This document shows positions 6,694 through 13,800 of a stretch of 15,547 nt of DNA, one piece after another. The position numbers and the translations under genes are program-made. How positions within the stretch are numbered: the stretch's first letter is position 1; each line of letters opens with the position of its first letter. Origin of the DNA: Marine Group II euryarchaeote MED-G33 (GTDB lineage: Archaea; Thermoplasmatota; Poseidoniia; Poseidoniales; Thalassarchaeaceae); assembly GCA_949538655.1 (NCBI GenBank), contig CATISE010000215.1, forward strand, positions 1 to 15,547, written 5' to 3'. Under the pieces are notes generated by a model that made no database searches, was not told where the DNA came from, and was given only the letters and a program-made list of their open reading frames with translations.

Positions 6694-7766
6694 CACTGCG
6701 GACGCACATCGTTCAACCAAACAACACCGACTTCCAATCGCTCATGGGTAGGGTGAATTTCGATCATTGCAACAGGTGCATCGACTTCATCCGCAATACC
6801 CTCTGCCAAAATCAGTGGAATTTCGAGTCGGCCCATGCTTGAATCGTGGAAGATAAATTGTCCAGGGATTCCGGTTTGTTCTTGAATTTCCGTCATCCAA
6901 TCTTCCGCCTCTTCATCGGTACACCAAACGGCTCCAAAAATGATGGTCCCATCCTCAGTCAACTGTTCATGTGGTGAAATTGTGTGTTCTCCACGTCGAA
7001 GGAATCGGCGTCTTAGTTGCCCAGAATCTTTGTATGATGCTGTGCAATATTTGAGCATGAAGCCATAATCGGGGGTGACTTTTGCGTGCAATGCTCTTGC
7101 GAGTTCCCCGGAGCCTTCCGCTCCTGCTGTAATTTCGCTTGAAAGATTGAAGCCTCGAACCTCCATATTGTCAAAGTTACCAACGGTAATTTCCAATTCA
7201 TTTAGATTCAGAAATAGTGCAGGTCCATTCCGCATCTCCTCAATCAATTCGTGCAGCCGCTCTTCTTGATCAGGTTCACAGGGCAACTCAATACCGACAT
7301 ACAATCCTGCGTCACGGCAAGCTTGCATGGTTGGTACATAGCGTTCATACTCTAGATTGAGAAGATGGAAGCGGATTTCATCAAGACCTGAATCCGCCAA
7401 TTCTTGGGCGACTTCAGGTTTGAATGGAATACTGGTATACAAGTGAATGTGATGGTCCTCTCCAAACTCTTTCTTTAGCATACGACAGGCTTCCATACTG
7501 CGTTCTGCAGCCATCATTGGATCTCCTCCTGTGATACCAGTTCCGGTGGCATTCATGGCTCTCCCTTCTTCGAGAACGGTCGCCCAGTCGCCGATGTCAA
7601 TTCGACGTTCGTTTGCATACATGAAATCGATTTCACGGCGATTTTCAGAGAGGGGACAATAATCGCACATCCAATGGCAGTGCCCAGTGACAAACAACAC
7701 GAGCTTACTGCCCATTTGGCACTGGATACACCCCTCCGCTTCATCGATTGAAGGCAATTCAATCAT
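6693..7766 (-). CDS. Radical SAM protein, COG2108-like, function unknown
   Basis: This 357-residue enzyme should bind a [4Fe-4S] cluster and S-adenosylmethionine. The radical SAM motif is C30-x3-C34-x2-C37 (CHWMCDYC), followed by PLSENRREIDFMYANER and GTGITGGDP (75-83), the SAM-contacting glycine motif. A CxxC pair (C13, C16) precedes the cluster motif. The pattern VLFVTGHC...CDYCPLS...ANER...ITGGDP matches archaeal COG2108 proteins, described as related to pyruvate formate-lyase activase but of unknown function. C241 in KYCTASYKDSGQLRRR is a further conserved-looking cysteine. The C-terminal ~80 residues form a separate small domain. ATG 7766 overlaps the pdxT stop as ATGA and has GGAGG (7778-7774) 7 nt upstream. 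It sits between pdxT and grpE; the substrate is unknown. Confidence 0.85.
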   Translation of the reverse strand: MIELPSIDEAEGCIQCQMGSKLVLFVTGHCHWMCDYCPLSENRREIDFMYANERRIDIGDWATVLEEGRAMNATGTGITGGDPMMAAERSMEACRMLKKEFGEDHHIHLYTSIPFKPEVAQELADSGLDEIRFHLLNLEYERYVPTMQACRDAGLYVGIELPCEPDQEERLHELIEEMRNGPALFLNLNELEITVGNFDNMEVRGFNLSSEITAGAEGSGELARALHAKVTPDYGFMLKYCTASYKDSGQLRRRFLRRGEHTISPHEQLTEDGTIIFGAVWCTDEEAEDWMTEIQEQTGIPGQFIFHDSSMGRLEIPLILAEGIADEVDAPVAMIEIHPTHERLEVGVVWLNDVRPQ

Positions 7767-8356
7767 GCACAGGCCTCCAATAACATTCGGTGATATCGTG
7801 AATCATTACTTAGTTCTGGATGGAATGTCAGGGCGATTCGATTTCCATTTCGAACGCCAACGGCTTCCCCAGACAACGTGCATTCAACATGATCACGCAC
7901 CTCTCCAAAGCGCGGAGCGCGAATGAAAACGCCAGGAAATCCACAATCTAGCGTTGATTCAAACGAATCCACTTGCCCTCCGTAGGCGTTCCGATCGATT
8001 TCAGCATCCACCAAAGGAGGTCCACCGTCCTGGGGGTCGGCCAGGAGAATGGCGCCAGCACAAGTTGCAAGAACAGGCCTTGACTCATTTTCTCGCATCC
8101 ATGCAAACAATGCAGGGAGTAAACGACTGGCCTCATCATTGCCTCGCAATCTCATCACAGTACTCTCTCCACCGGGTAACAATAGGGCATCGATGTCTTG
8201 TTGTTGCAAATCTTCTATAGTTCGCAATTCAACCACTTTGGTCGTCAATGACAACTCATCCGATGCTCTCTGTATGGCATCGATGTGGGCATGGCGGGCA
8301 CCCTGAAGCATCGCAATGCCGACGACCACCATGATTTCGGGCCAAACTTCACTCAC
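7763..8356 (-). CDS. pdxT: Pyridoxal 5'-phosphate synthase glutaminase subunit PdxT
   Basis: PdxT hydrolyses glutamine and passes ammonia to PdxS, which builds pyridoxal phosphate from ribose 5-phosphate and glyceraldehyde 3-phosphate. This is a class I glutamine amidotransferase: GIAMLQGA (13-20), LLLPGGEST (58-66), the nucleophile Cys99 in ATCAGA, RNAYGGQVDSFE (122-133), FIRAP (144-148) and the catalytic His179/Glu181 in TFHPEL. GTG 8356 (197 residues) is supported by GAAGG six bases upstream; ATG 8332 (189 residues) would match the usual family N-terminus better (MVVVGIAMLQG) but has no visible ribosome site. It follows serC by 29 bp and overlaps the radical SAM gene by 4 bp. No pdxS is in the window. 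Downstream SerC is a PLP enzyme, so the pairing is metabolically sensible. Confidence 0.93.
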   Translation of the reverse strand: MSEVWPEIMVVVGIAMLQGARHAHIDAIQRASDELSLTTKVVELRTIEDLQQQDIDALLLPGGESTVMRLRGNDEASRLLPALFAWMRENESRPVLATCAGAILLADPQDGGPPLVDAEIDRNAYGGQVDSFESTLDCGFPGVFIRAPRFGEVRDHVECTLSGEAVGVRNGNRIALTFHPELSNDSRYHRMLLEACA

Positions 8357-8385
8357 TTCAGGCCTTCGTTGTGAAAAACCATGAA

Positions 8386-9471
8386 TCAGGCATGTCGGGA
8401 CTCAAAGTCTTGCATGAAAGCGACCAAAGCGACCACACTTTCCAATGGACAGCCATTGTACAAACTGGCCCTAACACCACCTACACTTCGATGACCTTTC
8501 AGTCCACCCATTCCCGCTGCCATTGCCTCTTCAAGGAACACGGGTTCAAGTTCGGAATTGGCCAACTTCCACGTGACATTCATCACCGACCTCGAATTCA
8601 TTTCAGCATGTGGCACCCAGAAATCAGAGCGGTCCAATTCTTGGTAAAGCAAATTCGCTTTGGCACGGTTACGGGCGATTGAACCTTCCAATCCACCATT
8701 GTCTTCCAGCCCCTTGAATACTTGATCCAAAACGAAAATACCGAAGGTATTGGGTGTGTTGAATAGTGAGCCTTTGGAGGCGTGGACATTGTAATCTAGC
8801 ATGGTGGGCAAATCATCACCACATCGCTCCATCGCCCATGGTGAGAGAATGACCAACGTGACTCCGCTGGGCCCCAAATTCTTCTGGGCTCCAGCGTAGA
8901 TGATTTCGTGAGCACTGACATCGATTGGTACGCCCGCGATATCTGAACTTGCGTCAAGAATCCGAGGTTTCCCCCCACTGTCTGGAAGGTGGTGATATTG
9001 GGTTCCATACAGTGTGTTATTCGAGGTATAGTGGACATATACTGCATTCTCTGTCACCGTATAATCGCCATCGGAAGGGACGGATTTGAACCCATTCTCC
9101 GAATCGTCCCAAATGGTGATTGCATCTCCGACCCTACCCGCTTCTTTGACCGCCTTTTTGGCCCATCCTCCGGTGACCAAGTAGTCGGCTTGTTCGCCAT
9201 CCTTCAGGATGTTTAGAGCCGTCATGTAGAATTGTAGAGATGCCCCTCCTTGGAGGAACAGGACAGTATAATCATCGGGTACCGAAAGAACTCTGCGAAC
9301 TCGCTCCATCGCACTATCGACCACACTTTGGAATGTACCACTGCGATGACTGATTTCACACAACCCAAATCCTGAGTCCATCAGGTTGGGTAGCGCATCG
9401 CCCACGGCTTGCACCACTGACAATGGCAGAACAGCGGGCCCGGCTCCGAAATTGTGAATCCGTTCTGGCAC
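8386..9471 (-). CDS. serC: Phosphoserine aminotransferase SerC
   Basis: SerC transfers the amino group of glutamate to 3-phosphohydroxypyruvate, giving phosphoserine in serine synthesis. The 361-residue length is standard for this class V PLP aminotransferase. Landmarks are NFGAGPAVLP at the N-terminus (7-16), EISHRSGTF (39-47), LFLQGGAS (71-78), HYTSNNTLYGTQ (147-158), the DASSDIAG cofactor loop (163-170), the Schiff-base Lys197 in YAGAQKNLGPSG and the C-terminal GLKGHRSVGGVRASLYN. The HYTSNNT form replaces the HYCxNET of enterobacterial enzymes. The start is GTG 9471: TAG lies in frame two codons upstream and the N-terminus fits the family. An ATG overlapping it (9473) is out of frame. It is preceded by the nuclease-like gene and followed by pdxT. 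Because the window contains pdxT, serC here is more likely for serine than for the DXP-dependent B6 route. Confidence 0.95.
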   Translation of the reverse strand: MPERIHNFGAGPAVLPLSVVQAVGDALPNLMDSGFGLCEISHRSGTFQSVVDSAMERVRRVLSVPDDYTVLFLQGGASLQFYMTALNILKDGEQADYLVTGGWAKKAVKEAGRVGDAITIWDDSENGFKSVPSDGDYTVTENAVYVHYTSNNTLYGTQYHHLPDSGGKPRILDASSDIAGVPIDVSAHEIIYAGAQKNLGPSGVTLVILSPWAMERCGDDLPTMLDYNVHASKGSLFNTPNTFGIFVLDQVFKGLEDNGGLEGSIARNRAKANLLYQELDRSDFWVPHAEMNSRSVMNVTWKLANSELEPVFLEEAMAAGMGGLKGHRSVGGVRASLYNGCPLESVVALVAFMQDFESRHA

Positions 9472-9518
9472 ATTCTACGCTGTCCGCCTCGGCATTTGAG
9501 GACTGTGGAGGATTGACG

Positions 9519-9983
9519 TCAGTTGTCCGGTGCTCTGATCGGGCTAGGGCAAATGACAGAGCAACAGGATTCGAGGTCATCCAAGGGCAGGAGGTATCCC
9601 CTGGCATACATCCGCTTGTCACGACTGTCCAGATTTCGTCTTGAGACGTGGTCTTCCAATTCTCGGCGTTGCTTTTTGAGGAGTCGCGCCAACTTGTTAA
9701 CATCGGCCATGAACACATCTTCATCGTTGACCACAGCCCAATATTGGGCCTTTTTCTGGGCGATTCCGAACCCGGATGCTTTCCAAGCACTCTCCCTGCT
9801 TTCCCGGCTCTCAACCTCGAGATAGTGATTTCCAGTTTCGGTCGAAGGCCAGTCGAATCGAAGGGCGATCATCGACCCATCGGGTGCCTTACAGGTCACC
9901 CCATCCATCCTCTGTTCGGTTGGCAATACTTCCCATCCAAGGTTTTCTGCGACGGCGCGCTCCAAGTCTGCTCTCTCTGACAT
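9519..9983 (-). CDS. Small protein with possible PD-(D/E)XK nuclease-like fold
   Basis: I cannot name this 154-residue protein with certainty. The first ~105 residues have the look of a compact alpha/beta domain: helix (SERADLERAVAENLGWEV), strands with Asp44 (IALRFDWP), STETGNHYLEVESR (47-60) with Glu56/Glu58, then SGFGIAQKKAQYWAVVND (70-87) and a C-terminal strand-helix (VFMADVNKLARLLKK). The order D...TGNxxxE...SGxxxxxAxxW resembles small PD-(D/E)XK-like proteins seen in phages and plasmids, but the catalytic Lys is not clear (Arg60 sits at that place), so activity is uncertain. The C-terminal ~50 residues are basic then Cys-containing. ATG 9983 is chosen because GGTGA lies four bases upstream; the frame stays open to 10097 but the added residues look non-coding. 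It starts the serC-pdxT cluster, 47 bp before serC. Confidence 0.7.
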   Translation of the reverse strand: MSERADLERAVAENLGWEVLPTEQRMDGVTCKAPDGSMIALRFDWPSTETGNHYLEVESRESRESAWKASGFGIAQKKAQYWAVVNDEDVFMADVNKLARLLKKQRRELEDHVSRRNLDSRDKRMYARGYLLPLDDLESCCSVICPSPIRAPDN

Positions 9984-10075
9984 GATGTCACCAGACTTCG
10001 AGTGGCACATCTGGATTTTAGTAAACCGGTCTCGCATTGTGCAAAGACTATCGCCGAGAGTCGTGAGGCAGTAAT
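9984..10075. promoter_or_regulatory. Divergent promoter region between the nuclease-like gene and deoC
   Basis: The 92-bp gap serves both directions. ATTTTAGTAAA (10015-10025), read on the minus strand as TTTACTAAAAT, is the only A/T-rich block and lies about 32-42 bp upstream of ATG 9983, a workable distance for an archaeal TATA box with a short leader. For deoC, GAGG at 10065-10068 lies 7 nt before GTG 10076. The TATA assignment is by eye and weak. Confidence 0.4.
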
Positions 10076-10753
10076 GTGTCGAATGAGTTGCTGGCATTGT
10101 CTGACTACACGATGCTCGACCCTGAAGGTGACCTCGATTTATTTCTCAGTGAAGCCTCCACACGAACATTCGCAGCCATCTGTGTATTGCCGGAACACGT
10201 TCAACAGGCCCGCGCAAGTTACAGTGGGACCATCGCTTGCGCAGCGGGTGGATTTCCCAATGGAGACGGTCCCTTACACGAGAGAATAGCCGAGGTGAAG
10301 CAGGCGATTGTCGATGGTGCGGATGAAATCGACATCGTGATGGATTTTGATGCATTGATGGATGGCGAACGTGACAAGGTTGCGACCGATCTTGCACAAA
10401 TGCGTCAAGCCTGTGGTGATCAAATCCTAAAGGTGATTCTTGAAACACCTGAATTAGACTTATCCTACATTGAGTTGGGTGCAAAATTGGCGTTGGAATT
10501 CGGAGCGGATTTCATCAAAACTTGCACGGGAAGACGTGGCGGATGCACACCATTGGTCGCACGCGCTCTCGCTGAATTACTTGCCACTTGGAGCCATGAG
10601 AATAACGGCAAAGCACGAGGTCTCAAACTATCGGGGGGAATTCGTGAACCCGGTCAAGCCGAGGGTTACCTCGACATTGTGCGAACCGCATTGGGCGATG
10701 GATTCGTTCATCCGGCAACATTTCGATTTGGGACCTCTAGAATCCTATCTTGA
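10076..10753 (+). CDS. deoC: Deoxyribose-phosphate aldolase DeoC
   Basis: DeoC cleaves 2-deoxyribose 5-phosphate to acetaldehyde and glyceraldehyde 3-phosphate, the last step of deoxynucleoside breakdown. The 225-residue TIM barrel carries the expected residues: DYTML near the start (10-14), FPNGDGP (60-66), DEIDIVMD with Asp86, LKVILETPEL with Lys119, the Schiff-base Lys148 in DFIKTCTGR, and Lys184 in GLKLSGGIR. These correspond to Asp102, Lys167 and Lys201 of the E. coli enzyme. The GTG at 10076 is supported by GAGG 7 nt upstream; the overlapping ATG at 10074 is out of frame. It is divergent from the nuclease-like gene and looks monocistronic; a 91-bp gap with its own ribosome site leads to the surface protein. 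No other deo gene is visible, so its partner enzymes lie elsewhere. Confidence 0.95.
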   Translation: MSNELLALSDYTMLDPEGDLDLFLSEASTRTFAAICVLPEHVQQARASYSGTIACAAGGFPNGDGPLHERIAEVKQAIVDGADEIDIVMDFDALMDGERDKVATDLAQMRQACGDQILKVILETPELDLSYIELGAKLALEFGADFIKTCTGRRGGCTPLVARALAELLATWSHENNGKARGLKLSGGIREPGQAEGYLDIVRTALGDGFVHPATFRFGTSRILS

Positions 10754-10844
10754 TCATTGTCCGAGTAGTGACCAATGATGGGGAATGATTAGAAGAGAAT
10801 TGGATGAATGAGTCCCTTAGGGGCTCTGCCCGAGGGAGGTTTGT
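10754..10844 (+). promoter_or_regulatory. Leader with hairpin and strong Shine-Dalgarno before the surface-protein gene
   Basis: GAGTCCC-TTA-GGGGCTC (10810-10826) forms a 7-bp stem with one G-T pair and a 3-base loop. A competing short stem GGGC-TCT-GCCC (10821-10831) uses its 3' arm. Directly after comes GGAGG (10835-10839), 5 nt before ATG 10845 and 8 nt before ATG 10848, so the second Met may be the true start. The rest of the gap shows no clear TATA box. Confidence 0.5.
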
Positions 10845-13800
10845 ATGATGTCTACAGATAACGCATCCTCTACCCGCTCGGCATTGTTGCTTTCACTCCT
10901 CTTCCTCGCCTCGGTTTTTTCTGCACCCGGCCTGTTCGCTACTGTGAATGGGGAATCAGTGAACCATTTTGGAAACAGTGGATTTCCACAATCGGTCAAC
11001 ATCACATTCCCAAATAGTGGCCATGATGTCAGTACGACCCTGTTACTCGGGGCAACCTCGGTAGTTAGTGCGGCCTCACTCGATGTCAGAGGTTGGCAAG
11101 GAGCCGCTGGCGACAGTCCGACCACAATCGGCATCGATGTGGGCAATGATGGGGACTTAGAATGGGCCTTTGGGGGGTCTGGAAACGGTTCATTTGGACA
11201 AGTCGATGAATTCTCCAATGGTTGGCATTCTGCGGGAGTCAACCTCTCTACTGGTTCCAATTCAACCTATTCGATTCGATTGCCACTCAACGCAACAGTG
11301 AGTTCAGCATCCTTGGAGGTCTCAACGCTCAGTGAATTGACGCTTAGTGGGAATGATGTTGAGGATGCGGCCATGCGTAAACCCAGTCCATCATGGGGTA
11401 ACGCCACTCATCTGAACTGTAACTATGGCAATTCTTCACTGATCTGGGTGGGCAAGACAGAGTGGTCAAATTGGAACATCTACCGCTCAGTCTATTGGTT
11501 CAACCTCACCCAACTTCCAGCTGTGACCGTATTGGATGCCAACCTTTCGTTTTGGGTTGAGGATGGTGTGAACAACGCCAATACTGGTCAGGCCAATACT
11601 ATTCAGCACACCTACAGGGTGCATCCGTTACTGAAGGACTGGATTGAAGGCATGGAGTCGGGTTCGCCTGTTCAACAGGGCCCTGGCGTGACTTGGAACA
11701 ATGCGATTGACAATGTTACCGGGAATGACTATGCTTGGTCTAATCCAGGTGCATCAGGCGCCACCGATCGGGGTGGGGCGATTGCAAATGTGACGGACAG
11801 CGCGGCCAATTTGGAGCAGACTTGGATGGAGTTCAACTCTTCCAGTTTGACCGATCTGATTCAGGGTTGGGTCAATGGAACCATTCCGAACCAAGGCCTG
11901 CTACTGGTTGGCGATGAGAGCACCAGCAAACCAGACGGGTCCAGATTATCGATTCCATCCAGTGAGAATTCAACCCATGGCCCTCGATTGACCATCGTGT
12001 TCGAAGGCACTGATGATGTCACGGGTGGACTGGATGTCGGCAATGATGGCAGCTCCGAGTGGAGCCATGCCGGCAATCTCAGCAATGGAACCACCACACC
12101 TGACTTCTCTTCAACCCTCAATTCTCTGTTGGCCAATTCGACTCCGACATTCACAGATGTCTGGGGCAATGATTTCGTCGATATCCCACTCGGTGTCACT
12201 GGAAATGCCACACTTGTACTCGGCAATATCGATATCGAGTATGATTGGCAACCAACAGTGGTCGATAGCACCTTGACATCAGAGATCAATCAGCATCTAA
12301 GCGGAACGACTCCTGACCCGACGGGCAATGTGACCATTCCAATCAACGTCACGAGTGGGAGTGCCGGGATTGTAGAACTCAGCAATCTGAACATCAATCT
12401 AGGCGATCGCCCGCCATCAGTCGGTTCGATGATGTTGCCCACGGACACATTGGTTCCCAATGGGGATACGGAAGTGATTGGGATCCAGGTCACGTCCTAT
12501 CAGGGTCTTGCGAACCTCTCTTGGCTGGCAATGACGCCTCAAATCACCGGTGTATCCAACCCACCGGTCCTGGTCTATTCATTCGACAATGCAAGCAGCT
12601 GGATTAGTGACGACAATGGATTCGTTGCCAATGTTTCAGGCAACTGGCAACCTTTGAATTCAGACACCGGATTGATGGAGTGGAATCTCGAAGTGGATTG
12701 GGATTGGCCTGAAGAACAGAATGTGGCATGGCTGGGCCAAGTCACGACCACAGACAATCTGCATACCGATCGGCTCTCCACAGAGACCACCAATCATGAG
12801 AGGCGACTGGAGATTGTGGATTTCCATCTGTGGGATGACACCGCTCCCAGCGATGGTGGGCCAGAGGTGTTCGAAGATGAATGGGTCGCTGGAGGTGATT
12901 TGCTTCGCGCAACAGGTGTGGTGCATTTCCTCGACCAGTCCAGCAGTCCACAGCCAGGGGACGTGCGAGTCGAGCTTGAGAATGTCAGTGGTAATTCAAC
13001 CACGGATTTGAGTGGAACTTTCACCATTAACTCGGTTGCTCCGGATGCGAATTACTACGACGGATTCACCGTCAGTGCAAAAATTGCAGGCCCATTCGAA
13101 TCTACGCCAGAAGGTGATGCTGAGCGCCTGTTCAATATCGATGCAACCGACCCAGGGGTGCTATTGAACACCCCGTCTGGCGATCGCATCATCCCCGATT
13201 CAAAGCAATTGTTCAATGTCTCAATTGCAGATTCCATTGGCATTGATGATGGCTCTCTACGCCTTCGCTGGTGGATTGAATCAGCACACGATGATGGTGA
13301 TGGCATCCCTTCAATCACGGAATATGCGAGTGGACCGTTGCAGAGGCAGGGCGATTCCGAGTTCTATCATGCGACATACGACGATACAACCAATGCACAG
13401 GGTCAGCGAGTGTCTCTCTTCATCGAAGGCTACGATATCGCAGGAAACGATCTCGGCAGTGGCCCAGGATTCGAACAAGACTTGACGAATTACATATCAT
13501 TGGTACCAAGCCCGACCTCTTTCACTGGCGCCACCTTACAATATCACGGCGCAGACACCCTCGTCCCCTCTCATTCGACTTGGTTGAACATCACACTGAA
13601 CGACTCCAATGAACTGGGCGACATTGAGGAAATTGTCGTCGACCTTGGCTCAAACACCGAACTGACATGGACAGATGCCAATGGTTTCTCCTCAAACGAT
13701 CCTGAGGTTCAGATTCTAGAATACATGCTTACAAGCCAAGGCGAGGAAATCCATCTGAACCTCTCATTCTCATTCACACCAATGTTCAATCCATCTTCCG

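Noticed and set aside
9356..9814. 152-residue minus-strand open frame spanning the serC start and the upstream gene
   Set aside because: It overlaps two better-supported genes in another frame and has no family signal or ribosome site.
9984..10097. Upstream extension of the nuclease-like gene to 10097
   Set aside because: It would run across the promoter region and into the 5' end of deoC; ATG 9983 has a ribosome site at the right distance.
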